Below, in pieces: positions 14,034 through 24,830 of a stretch of 64,000 bases of DNA; the first letter of the stretch is position 1; each line of letters starts with the position of its first letter. The stretch is from contig NC_065533.1 in assembly GCF_020184175.1 (NCBI RefSeq), positions 7,586,695 to 7,650,694 of the forward strand, written 5' to 3'. The translations under genes were made by a program, and so were the position numbers. The notes beneath the pieces are model-generated. The model was not told where the DNA came from. It was given only the letters and a program-made list of their open reading frames with translations, and ran no database searches. This stretch comes from Aphis gossypii. Lineage: Eukaryota; Arthropoda; Insecta; Hemiptera; Aphididae.

Positions 14034-14930
14034 CAAGGCTGGGCAAGTTAATGATTTTTTTTAACTCATTTAAGTTAAGTTAATATGCATCAATAAGAAA
14101 AAGTTAAAAGTTAAAAGTTAATAAAATTTTTGGTTAACTCAGTCAAGTTAAAAGTTTATACATATATTTTTTTAACTTTTTAATAAGTTAAAAGTTTAAA
14201 AAAAGTTATTTTTTTTATATGTTAGCGTACTCTATTTCTTATATAGGATGTATTTTATTAGTTTTATATTTCTAGAAAAAAAAAACAAGTCATCTAAATA
14301 AAAATTAATAGGTACCTAAAAGCTGAAAATAATTAAATTACATTAGCTAAGTCTTTCATACAGATATTATTCGTGTGTTGTGTGTGTTTGTAATTAAGTA
14401 TTATTGAACTTTTAATAAATAATCACAAAATATTTTATTAAATTGATACAAGGTATTAAATCATAAAAATCAGTTTAGTAGTTTAGTTACTATTTATTTA
14501 TATTGTATGTTGTATTGTATTCAGCGTACTAAAATAAATATTTTAATAAAAAATTATTCCTCCTTTTAGATAAAGTCAAATCAAATTAAAATTTCACTTT
14601 TAGTTTTACATAAAAATTTGTTTGTGATTGATAAAATATCTTTCAAAATAATAATATATATTTAATAAAATATAAAATAATAATAATTTAAAAAGTTATT
14701 TAAGTTCATTGAACTTTAAGAAGAGAGTCATTTCAAAATTTTTACCTGCTATTGATGATCTCCTTTTTTCAAACAACTGTCCCCCAGCACTGAATAAGCG
14801 TTCTGCATGCGCAGATGATGAAACCGCAGTATTTAACTCAAAGAAAGGTTTTTTGAGAATTTGTAGCAAATCATTGACATTCTTTAAATTATTATTAGTA
14901 AAATAATCATTTATGATAGTTTGTATTATT
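14034..14930 (-). mobile_element. Truncated hAT transposon
   Basis: The left end reads CAAGGCTGGGCAAGTTAA, a hAT-like terminus. It is followed by subterminal GTTAAAAGTTAA-type repeats (14070-14200). The transposase C-terminus is encoded on the minus strand at the inner side (14696-14930). No matching right terminus (TTAACTTGCCCAGCC) is visible, so the element is cut on the right. Confidence 0.65.
14696..14930 (-). pseudogene. hAT transposase C-terminal dimerisation region (fragment)
   Basis: The minus-strand reading contains SSAHAERLFSAGGQLFEKRR, which matches the conserved hATC dimerisation signature (S-S-x-x-x-E-R-x-F-S-x-x-G, then K-R). The frame is open down to a natural stop at 14696-14698. 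The rest of the transposase (BED finger and RNase H-like catalytic core) is absent upstream, so this is a relic rather than an active gene. The same DNA read on the plus strand gives a spurious 65-aa frame. Confidence 0.75.
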
Positions 14931-15850
14931 ATGTATTAATTATTAGCACAAATTAAATATATATATATATACCGGGTTTCAAAATTGAGTTATTTATTAA
15001 CAAATCAAAATTAGACATTTTTATTGTTGTCGCTATTTTATGAACATAGATTATTTTGTTTTTTAAAAAAATCTCAATTTAAATGGATAGATTGTGCATA
15101 AAAGTATTTGATCAATTAACAAAATTAAATTTTGAATCTACTGGTTATAGTTTCAAAATGATCAATGAATGAAAACTAAATTTTTTATAAAGAATATATT
15201 TTTTGTCATTTCAGACTGTGTTTATTTGTTTTATTTAATATACCTAGATGTTTTATACTATTTTTCTAATACTAAATCCTATTTTAAAAACATTAAACTT
15301 CATGTGCAGTTACCTTTTTTTACATTATAAAATAGACTATCATTGATTATAATTGATTCAGGATTATAATATTGTACATATATCAACATATATTATATAT
15401 TATACTGACTTTCCTAAAATTAAAATAAATATTGATCAAAAACAAAATAGTTAATAATTCTGTGCTTCTGTCTTTGTATTTACTCGCTGTTTCACGTTTT
15501 TTAATAATTTTTTTTATAAGCGTTGGACACCGTGTTATACTATTAACTTTCGTACACTTTAAAATGCACAACATTGCGATTTATTTACCGTAAAACGCCT
15601 TCATTTCAGTGATTTCAACAAACACCGTAGCAAATACACGAAACGCACAAAACTAGAGTATAATATTATAATTAGATACTTATAAAATATTAATAGTTAA
15701 TTTTATTACTAATATATAATATACATTTTTATCTAATTATATGACATTTTATTAAATTACAAAAGTTAATATTAGAATTTTAAATATTCATTAAGAATGG
15801 GTTGGGTTAATAATACACTTTCACATGAATACAAAAATGTTGAGTAGTTA
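14931..15850. other. Spacer, nothing recognised
   Basis: AT-rich with a short (TA)n tract near 14960. The minus-strand frame at 15383-15574 has no recognisable features. Confidence 0.55.
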
Positions 15851-16700
15851 AGGGAGAGGGGGGGGGGCACAATGAGACACTAAATTTTCAAATGGACATA
15901 TCTCATTCAGTTTTAATTATATAAAAACAGTTCTTGTTTTGTTTTGTTCCTAAACTAATGTACATTTCAGTATAGTGTTGTTTTCTATGTAATTTTTTAA
16001 ATTTGTTTTTTTATAATCATTTTTAAAAAAAATTCAACATGTCTCAATGTACCCCAGTGATGGGGTACAGTGAGACTTGGAGTGGGCTACACTGAGACAA
16101 TAACTTATTAAATAGAAAAAAAAGATGTGATTCAAAAAAATGATAGTTTAAAACCTCTTTTTATAATATTATTATATTTTCAGTCTTGAAAATTGTGTAA
16201 ATATATTTTAAATAAGTAAACAAAACATAATATCATATGATAAATAAAAACTGTATTATGTAATATTAAAATGTTTGTTACATTATAAATAAATACAAAA
16301 ACAACTGTGTCTCATTGTGCCCCGTCTTATAGTGCCCCACACATCCATTTTAAGTTTAATATTTAAAAAAAGAACATTGACGCAAAGTTTTATAAATGTT
16401 ATAAATCTCAAAATATGTCTTTCTATTCTAATTAATATAATATAATAAATATATACCTTTAAATTAAATTACGTGACACCAAAAAAAAAAAACCGTCGTC
16501 TAAATTTTTTCGTTTTGATAACTAAATTGTGGGAAATGTTAATAAACATGATACGGGTTATCAGAATCAAACAATAACAGAATAGTTACTTTGTATTCAA
16601 CATTACGTATCGTTGCATATCGGTATGAACCACTAGATTCTATTCCTCTGTTATCTATTTAGCTTGTTTCACTGTGCCCCGTGTCTCATTGTGCTCCCCT
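15851..16700. mobile_element. 850-bp element with repeated GGGGCACAATGAGAC boxes
   Basis: Both ends carry inverted copies of a G-run followed by CACAATGAGACAC: the left one at 15851-15880, the right one at 16681-16700 as GTGTCTCATTGTGCTCCCCT. Variants of the same box recur inside in both orientations, near 16041, 16062, 16084, 16308, 16330 and 16668. There is no transposase, so the element would be non-autonomous. The superfamily and target duplication are not clear. Confidence 0.6.
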
Positions 16701-17415
16701 ATGACTATGCCCTATGAAAACATAGCTTTAAACAGTTTAATAACTGACAAACTGCATCAAATAAATTATTATTATTATTATTATTATTATATTAAGTAGG
16801 TGTATTATGTTGCGAAGTTGATTAAGTGGCTGTATACAATTGAAATTTATATTATACTACGCATAACGAAAACGTCATAAATATTATTACTTAGAGTATA
16901 CAAAAGAATAGGTGACTGCAGTTTGAAATGCGACGCCGATTGTTAGTAGGTACGACCCGTTGTCCACTTTGGCCGGGTATGCACTATGCAGTATTGTTTG
17001 AAATGGACGTTCAACTCATTCGAATCACAGATTGTATTGTTTGCATATGTTTGACATTTTTGGTTTTTAGTTAAACTATAGAGTCGTATAGCCATGTTAA
17101 AATGTGTTTATAGGTCTTGATACGATACGTGCAGCGCGAGGTATTGGTGAAAACCGCTGTTATTATGTGTTAAATAATTATACAATAATATTATACAATT
17201 TAATTTTAATCACGTTAATAAAACACTTAACGTTGATCTCACACATATGAAATTATTACTATAGGGTACACACGCACTATGCGGCTACCCGTAATGTGGC
17301 CAGCCATCAGATAGACTACACTTTACAGTTGATTTTACTAAAAGTTGTAATGCAGCAAGCAGTTTACCTGACTAGTGTATAGTTGAATCTGCGGATGTAA
17401 AATGAAATTAAAATA
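16701..17415. other. Spacer, nothing recognised
   Basis: Contains a short trinucleotide run (ATT)n near 16768-16790 and otherwise unremarkable AT-rich DNA. No gene is supported. Confidence 0.55.
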
Positions 17416-17455
17416 CAGTAGAACTTCGATTATCCAAACACTCTAATATTAGAAG
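17416..17455 (+). mobile_element. pogo/Tigger-like terminal repeat fragment
   Basis: CAGTAGAACTTCGATTATCC directly after TA is the classic terminus of pogo/Tigger elements of the Tc1-mariner superfamily, which insert at TA. No partner terminus or transposase follows. The fragment ends about 25 bp before the left edge of the segmental duplication. Confidence 0.6.
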
Positions 17456-18050
17456 ATTATTTTGTTTCAATTCATGTACCCTAACATAAATATGTAAAAT
17501 ATTATAAATATCATGACACGCATGGCCAGTCACAGTTTATTATTAGTACATAATACATACATGTATATAATTTAATTAAAAAAACAAATAATAATATTTA
17601 TGAACAATAAAAGAGTCTATTGTATTTAATAATATTCTTTATTAATAGTATAAATAATATTTTTTTTAAATTTCTATTATCAAAACTTTTGCCTACAGCC
17701 TACAAGCACACAATTCCAAAAAAGTATTAAGACTGAAGAAAAGTTACGATTGCACTATGGTAAAAAGAAAATTATCTATTAAAATTTTTAATTTAATGTT
17801 TTAATGTTTTCTCTTACTATTAGTTACTATCACTTAAGCTAAAATGTTAACTTAACTTATCTATCGCACTTAACAAGCCAAAATATGTACTATTATTTCT
17901 AATATCTCTAGGTACAGATAATGCAAGCTAGGAATATCTTACTATAAAATAAATAATAATAAAAAAAAAATGCTATAATATTTTAATATTCATAATTAGA
18001 AAAGAAAATACACATATCATTATTAAACGTTAATAGAACTATCATTATTA

Positions 18051-19558
18051 TTAAAATAACAATACTTCTTGTTTAATACAACTCATAAGGTCTGTAAAAT
18101 AACCTTTATCTTTATGAGACTCATATTTTGTCGGTTGAGCTTCTTGAATGTACTTTAAAAATTGCAATTTAATTTGCTTGCGCTCACGTTTTGGTATCTT
18201 TTTAAATTCTCTTTGCAGTTCAACAAAAAAACGATTATCTTTTATTTCTTCAATTTCTTTCTGTATAGATGCGTCATCTGTTACGATAGGAACAATTTCA
18301 GTCTCGTCGGCCTTTCCAAAGTAATCACGTATTTTACTCCATATTATTCGAAAATTCATGCCTGAAAAAATAATTATTTTAAACATTTGGCAACAGGTAG
18401 CTCATTTGCAGAACTACATTTTGTCTTTCGGATTGGAATTAGTACTATCGCAGAAATTGTCTGATAAGTATGTATTGCAATATGGTATTTTTAAAAAGAA
18501 ATATGTTTACCTGAACCAAATAGAGAAATGTGGTATCAAATTACAAATGATTTTTTTTAAGAGAGCGAATCACCCTCACTGTATAGGTGCATGCGATGGT
18601 AAATATATTAGAATTAAAGCAACAGCCAATAGTGGATCAATGTGCTATAATCACAAAGATTTTTTCTCACTAGTTTAGATTGAAATTTATGAAACTATAA
18701 ATTTGTACTATTAGACATTGGAGAGAAATGGAAATTTGGAGACTTGGGAATTTTAAAAATTCTAATTTTTATAAAAAAATTCAGCAGAATTGTCTGAATA
18801 TTCTCGATTCATCACCTATTTAGCAAAATAGTAGCCCTTGTTTATCACTCGTTTTTGTTGGAGATAAAGTGTTCGCTTTAAGCATACCTATGATAAGTCT
18901 ATATGCAAGAAAGGAGTTAAATGTTTTTAAAAAAAATATAAGTATAATTATAGGTATTGCATGATTAGGCGTTTTGCAAAATCCACATTTGGAATATTTG
19001 CTAATAAACGGCACATTTTCCAAAGATCTTTTAATGTGAATATTGATTTAGTTATTGATGTGATCAAATCAGCTTGTTTTGCACAATTTTTTGAGAGACA
19101 GAGATGGTGTTTCTTTAGAAGACACTTTAAACAACCTATTAGCCGAAAACATTGCAGCAGATGATGCATGAAGAAATAACAGAACTGCATTGAGATACCG
19201 TGAATTATTTGCAGAATATTTTATGACCAAAGGAAGAATAGACTGGGAAGATAATTATATTTAAAAAATAGTTTTATCAAATTAATTAATAAACACTAAT
19301 AAAGTAAATTTATAAATTATCAAATTATTAAACATTATTAAGTATTAACTATTTAACGTAAAGTATTAATTAAATTATGTTTAAAATGAATTAGAAGGGA
19401 AATTTTAATCATCAAATATTCTATAATAAAGTAATTAAATACTAACTGGGTTTTTTCTCTTTTTCAGCAATATCAATTTTGGGCACGGCTTCCAAATTGG
19501 ATTCGATGCTCTTCGCGTTGGAACGCGATTTAGTCGGTATAGATTTACGATTGTTCAT
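18051..19558 (-). CDS. BESS-motif protein, 140 aa, copy 1
   Basis: Two exons: 19558-19447 (start MNNRKSIPTK) and 18361-18051, joined CCC A|GC ATG. The donor is GTTAGT and the acceptor TTTTTTCAG. An in-frame stop precedes the ATG and there is no earlier Met. Residues 45-55 (IWSKIRDYFGK) resemble the last helix of a MADF DNA-binding domain. Residues about 80-113, starting NRFFVELQREFKKIPKRE and ending QFLKYIQEA, resemble a BESS protein-interaction motif. A full MADF domain is missing, so the protein is short for a MADF-BESS factor. It is head to head with ING copy 1. Its intron (18362-19446) carries a dead Harbinger transposase on the other strand. Such proteins are usually nuclear regulators, but this role is inference. 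It could be a domesticated transposon accessory gene. Confidence 0.7.
18378..19264 (+). pseudogene. PIF/Harbinger transposase relic inside the BESS intron, copy 1
   Basis: Plus-strand fragments in shifting frames follow the order of a HARBI1-like nuclease: LATGSSFAELHFVFRIGIST (from 18387), EICLPEPNREMW, HPHCIGACDGKYIRI (around the first catalytic Asp), FVGDKVFAL (second catalytic Asp), RRFAKSTFGIF and, last, FAEYFMTKGRIDWED. At least two frameshifts and several stops break it. The third catalytic position, normally Glu in RRxVENxFG, is Lys. The recognisable homology begins 17 bases from the BESS exon 2 boundary. The transposase N-terminus is absent and I found no terminal repeats. Confidence 0.8.
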
Positions 19559-20470
19559 TTCGGCAATTGAATTCTTGATGGACTTGCTATATCCAACTTC
19601 AGAGACTTAATATTTTATCAAAATTTTGTTTGTTAACAGTGACAACGACGGACACGAAGAGCACCGAAACTAAAACTAATCAGTAATCGTCAATCGATTG
19701 TACAATACGCCCCGCGCGTACGCGTATTCGTATCGTGCGGTCAGCTGTCGCAGCGGCAGCAACGACCCAAGCGACCGGTACGGTTTGCAGGCAGCCCAAA
19801 GAGTTGTAGCCGCAGCGCAAGGTTTATAGCTGATAATACTATTATTATTACTATTAGTATTATCTATAAACTTTGGCCGCAGCGTACTACGAAAATAAAT
19901 ATGAATACAATTTTTGGAACAGAAATATTATACGTATAGTATAATCATATCACTTGCGGTCATTGACCGATAAATGGCCATTTTCCGCATAGAGCGTGTG
20001 TAACCTACGATTTAGAATATCCAAAATGTCCAATTAACACCATATTAAGAAACAGTGCTTTATAACAAACTGTAAATACATTAATTGTTTACTACTGTTT
20101 AATTGTTGATTAATAATAATTTAATTCGTGTTTGATTGTCATAATTATTTTTCAAATTTGACGTTTTGACTATTTTAAATAATTATATAATAATATGCAA
20201 GATTTTAATTTTTAATATAGGTATTATAGGAAGTTTATTATTCTAAGGTTGAGGTTGGTGGGACCGATCTCCCGGTTTTTGATTTTGGTGATATCTCACT
20301 GTTATCAAAATTACCTTTCTATACCACGCACAATACTATGGTTCATTTCGTATTTTCGTGCTACTAAAAGTCGATTAAACACAACAATTCCTCTTTGTCG
20401 TTGCGTTTACAGTTTTGTTAAACTTATTTATTTTTTTTTATATAAACCTTAAAATAACAATAATTGAATT
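19559..20470. promoter_or_regulatory. Shared head-to-head promoter region, copy 1
   Basis: The BESS gene (-) and the ING gene (+) diverge from this interval. A CpG-rich block at about 19690-19810 (many CG dinucleotides, GCAGCGGCAGCAACGA) stands out from the AT-rich surroundings and is kept in the second copy. Bidirectional promoter use is inference. Copy 1 carries some 200 bp near 19820-20050 that is not obvious in copy 2. Confidence 0.45.
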
Positions 20471-21696
20471 ATGGCTTCTGCGCATTACTTGGAACACTAT
20501 TTGGACAGTAAGTTTTCTTTCGATTATTTCCATTTCCACAAAGTTATTACTAACAGAGTTATATTTCAGGTTTAGAGAGTCTTCCTGTTGAGTTGCAGCG
20601 TAATTTCACTCTGATGCGAGATCTCGACTCGAGAACTCAAACATTGATGTGCAACATTGACAAACTGGCAGATGATTATTTGTCAAATGTCAAAGGGTAC
20701 GCACCAGATAAAAAATCTGAAGCCTTAACCAGCATACAACGTCAATTTAACAAAGCAAAAGAATATGGTGATGATAAAGTGCAATTGGCTATACAAACTT
20801 ATGAATTGGTATATTGATTATAAGTTATTCACGTTGCCTTAAAATAATTCTACTCCATTGTACCATACAGGTAGATAAACACATAAGGAAACTAGATTCA
20901 GATTTAGCACGTTTCGAAGCTGAAATTCAAGACAAATCCATCGGTGCTACCAGAAATATAGAGGGAAATTCACAAAAACGTTGGTGTTCTGTAATATATT
21001 GTATTATGGTGGCTATTTTTTTATGTGTATTGATTTCAGAAGGATGCAAAAAAACTAAAGACAAAGATACAAGAAAGAAAAATCTAACGAGTGAAGAAGA
21101 ATTAGCTTCTAATAATACGGTTAAAAAGAAACAACTGAAAAAAGGTTTGTGTACAGTATAATTTTAATTGTTTTTTTTTTTTTTTTGTATTATATTTACC
21201 AACATTTTTCAGGAGTTGTAAAAACAACAAGTGCAGCACCTAGTAAAGCTCGTTTTATCAATGTTGTCACTAAATCAATAAATCCTGCAAACATCGTCAC
21301 AAGTGTTACACTAGAAAATAGTTCCCTTACTGGTGCATTAGTTGATGCTGGATCTTCACATTCTACTGAAGTATTAGACATGCCCGTCGATCCAAATGAA
21401 CCCACATATTGTTTATGTAACCAAGTCTCTTATGGTGAAATGATTGGCTGTGATAACCCAGATGTAAGAATATTAATTTGAATTTATTACATTAAAACCT
21501 TTAAAAGATTAATAGTGTGTATACATTTTGATTGTAATTATTGTTTTTTATCATTTTTTTTTTTTTTTTTAATTGTGTGCTTTTATTATTTTAGTGTCCA
21601 ATTGAATGGTTCCACTTTGCATGCGTCAAATTAACTACCAAGCCTAAAGGAAAATGGTTCTGTCCTAAATGTATAGCAGACAAAAAAAAAAAATAA
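20471..21696 (+). CDS. ING5: ING4/ING5-type PHD-finger protein, 280 aa, copy 1
   Basis: Six exons: 20471-20507, 20570-20808, 20871-20979, 21040-21144, 21213-21463 and 21595-21696. The N-terminal ING domain starts MASAHYLEHYLDSLESLP, typical of ING4/5, and continues to about residue 125. A basic lysine-rich linker follows. The C-terminal PHD finger (about residues 228-272) has the C4-H-C3 pattern from CLCNQVSYGEMIGCDNPDC to WFCPKC. In this family the PHD reads H3K4me3 and the N-terminus anchors HBO1/MOZ-type acetyltransferase complexes, so a nuclear chromatin role is expected. The exon 3 donor (C|GTTGGT) is weak. Its 60-nt intron is in frame and open in this copy. A second acceptor 3 nt downstream is possible. 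ING4 and ING5 cannot be told apart by eye. Confidence 0.9.
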
Positions 21697-21805
21697 CATG
21701 TATGAATTTTTATTTTTATTTCAAATACTACATATTATATTATAATAGAGTAAAATGTTTTGTTAATATTTGTTTATGATGTAAAAACAAAATATGATTA
21801 AAATT

Positions 21806-21811
21806 AATAAA
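21806..21811 (+). terminator. Poly(A) signal of ING copy 1
   Basis: AATAAA about 110 nt after the stop codon. The same arrangement appears after copy 2 (near 43317). Confidence 0.5.
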
Positions 21812-22274
21812 ATATGTAATATTGTCATGAACTGAATGTAAAATGGTCATAAAAATGTAATTTCTAAATTAAATTTGTTTGTATATTATTTTGTATAAAA
21901 CTGAAAACAAAATACATTTCCAAATGTATTAGATTCGAGGTATCACTTAGGGAGGAGTGCAGAGTATGCTTTGGCTCCCCTATTTTTTTTTTATGTCTAT
22001 TGGTGTGGATTAAAATTTACAATGTGCCGACGGCGTACAGGCAATGGCTTATGACCCTGTGCATAACAATTACTTTTTATTGATTATTATACAATATTAA
22101 TTGCTATAAATGCTATATAATGCTTAGGTATAATATATTATTATGTATTTAGGTGGTAATAAATTATAATGTAAATTATTTATTATTTGAAGATTTTTAT
22201 TAGATTATAGCATGTACAATGGGTGATCATTGATTAATGCTATTTTCAACTTTCCAGATTTTTTTCTGTTAGGT

Positions 22275-22320
22275 CATTGATTAAATATACATATATAATA
22301 TATTGTATATTTAATCAATG
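22275..22320. repeat. Perfect 16-bp inverted repeat
   Basis: CATTGATTAAATATAC and its exact reverse complement flank a 14-nt AT spacer. It could form a hairpin or mark the ends of a tiny element. The rest of 21936-22700 shows nothing recognisable. Confidence 0.6.
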
Positions 22321-22699
22321 GTTAGGTATAAATGAGTTATAATACAATAAAGTAGGTATATATAAATATGATATATTATATATTTATTATAATAGGTACA
22401 TATTTCCATATCGGTGTAAACACTATGCAGGTATGCCATTTATTGTCATTTACGCTTATAAATCAGAATAATTTTATGATTTCGTCAGGGACTACAGTTA
22501 CACGTATAAACAATAATACTATTATCTATTGTCAGTATTATCTAACTACATCTGTCGACTGATTACCGGAAAATACATTGATAAAATAGCTCGAAATTAA
22601 ATTGTACCTATAAGCTTATTGATTCTGATTGAAGTTTTAGCTTGTTAACGTAGGTAATTACGTAAAGACGTAAAGTGTTGTTAATTAGTTATCGACTAA

Positions 22700-24200
22700 T
22701 TAATTATTTTAGATTCTGAACGGTGTTGAATATATAGATTTTACAATGACTTTTTTTTAAAAATAGGGAAAAACAAAAAAAAAACGAATTTTTACGCAAA
22801 ACCAGTAGGTACACAAAAATATCGATTTTTTATATTGCTGTAACTAAAAACTTATCACTGTAAATACATGCATTTTTCACCACACATATATATAATAGCA
22901 CTATCTATACACGGTTAAATTTTCAAAATATTCTGGTATTTTTTGAGCTATTTAAAATCTTATAGACAACTACTGATATTTTCGATTTTTCAAATTATTT
23001 TAGATTCTAAACGGAGTGATAAATGTATTGATTTTACAATGATATTATGTGTGTTATTATTATTTTTTTTTTTTTTGTGTGTACAACATAACTAGTCGAA
23101 ATAATGCTTTAATTTCAAACTTCGGAGTTGGATTCCGATGGCAAAATTATTATCCTTGGTGCATTATAGAGGTAAAAAGTAAACATTTTCTAACAGTTTT
23201 CAAAAAAATCGAGAAAAAAAAAAAAATGACGGAAAAACGGGAATTTTTACGTAAAACCAGTTTTCGACCAAATTGATTATTTTATATGGTTGTAATTCAA
23301 AAACTAATCACTGTAAATATTTGAAACTTTCATCAAATAATTATGTTTGTGTTATCTATATACAGTTCAATTTTCAAAAAATTCTGGTATTTTTTGAGTT
23401 ATTTATGGACTGAACCATATAGACCACTGAAATTTTCGATTGTTATGGGAATTTTTTTTTTAAAGAGTCGATAAAAAATTTTGGATAACCAAAAAAACTT
23501 GAAAATCTAATACAAAGTTCCTTATGAGTTGTTCTTATTGTAGTTAAAAAAATCTAAAAATCGTTGGTCACATTTTTTTTATAAGCGTTTATAGTTCAAA
23601 TTTTTACGAAATCTGTCGAAATTGAGAAAATTTGAAGTAAATTTGAAGTTGAAAAATCATGAAATTTTTAGTATTTATAACTAAGGATTAAAAATACAAA
23701 ACTAAGTTTTCCATAAGTTTTACTTCAAATAGCTATAGAGAAAACTCAAAGCATCATTGTAGAAAAAATTGTAAGTGCGTTTGAATTTGAATTTTTTATG
23801 AAATAGCGTAATGATAACAATATCCTCAAACGATTTAAAATATTTATTATTATTCAAAAAGTATAAGTCGTAGATACTTGAAAATTTCACCAGTTATTTA
23901 GATTGGTATTTTCTTAACATGATTTAATTTTCAAAATAGTTTTACTGTTTTTAAGCTATTTATAGACAACTGAAATTTTCAATTTTTCTGAAAAATTTTT
24001 TTGAAATGTCGATAAAATATTTTTGGCCGAGTCAAAATACTTGAAAATTTAATACAAAGTTTCTCATAGGTTATTATTATAGTAATAAAAAAATTATCAG
24101 ACTACATAACTACAATTTTTTTTTATTAGTATTTGAAGTTCAAATATTGACAATAATTCGTCAAAATCATGAATACTTGCAAATTATTTTGTAGGTATAA
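22700..24200. repeat. Dispersed repeat family, several adjacent copies
   Basis: Units open with TTTTAGATTCTGAACGGTG or TTTTAGATTCTAAACGGAG and a GATTTTACAATGA word (22709 and 22999). Both then share AATTTTTACG.AAAACCAGT, AATTCAAAAA/CTAATCACTG-type stretches and TTCTGGTATTTTTTGAG. Related sequence recurs at 37128-38130 and 46590-46870. No coding potential survives. I take it as an old transposon or satellite family of unknown class. Confidence 0.65.
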
Positions 24201-24229
24201 TTCATAGTAGTTTGCGAAAGTTTCATAAT

Positions 24230-24830
24230 AATTATTCAAATTATTTATTATATGTAATAGAATTTCCCCCGTTTAGTCAACGCCACTTTTCCGACTTCCT
24301 GTCTCACACACTTTTACTTTTCTTCGTTTCTATCATCCACCTCTTCATATTCATTCTCTCTCTCTTTCTACATACCGTGCGATTTGTCAAAATCCTATTC
24401 CGTACACATCCTAAACTCCCTCTAAATTTAGTCACGCGCTGAGTTATTCAAAAACAAGCATAATATTAATTAAGTATTAATTACAACAAGACCGTCTAAT
24501 GGCAGCCGGTAAAATTTGAAGACGAAGAAGTGAGCGTGGTTCGCAAAACTTTTGAAATTATTATGCAAATTATTATCTTATTTAATTGAGTTTCCTCACC
24601 TTTATTTAGTTGGTTTTTCGGTCTATCTCTCTCCCTGTGTTTTATTATTTACTTTCACTTATCGTCTTATCCTTTAAACTTCTCTTCGTTTCTGTTACTC
24701 TCCCTCTTTTTCACTCACTTTCATTCTACACGCCCCGATTCGTATCGTCAAAGTTCACGGCGACGGCGCAAAACAAAAAGTTGGCAAAGCATAGGTTTAT
24801 ATTTTCGTCAATTTCACCGCGTTAGTGAAT
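24230..24830 (+). other. Pyrimidine-rich, imperfectly duplicated stretch
   Basis: Two CT-rich blocks (24265-24430 and 24600-24760) share an order of words: a (C)TCTCTC run, TTTCTACA or TTCTACAC, then CGATTYGT. They give open frames without domains because pyrimidine tracts rarely make stops. Likely a degenerate duplication rather than a gene. Confidence 0.4.

Larger units (their letters stand above)
17481..21935. repeat. Segmental duplication, copy 1 (4.45 kb)
   Basis: This segment matches 39542-43445 in the same orientation. It contains a BESS gene, a Harbinger relic, a shared promoter region and an ING gene. Introns, UTRs and flanks match at what looks like well over 90 percent. The copies differ by several hundred bases lost from the copy 2 intron and by indels between the two genes. 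The borders are read by eye and could move by tens of bases. Confidence 0.9.

Noticed and set aside
18162..18365. 67-aa plus-strand frame over BESS exon 2
   Set aside because: It is the shadow of the minus-strand coding exon and has no features of its own.
24230..24830. Two frames with several leucine/phenylalanine-rich segments, like a membrane protein
   Set aside because: The composition follows from CT-rich DNA; there is no start context, splice pattern or family similarity.
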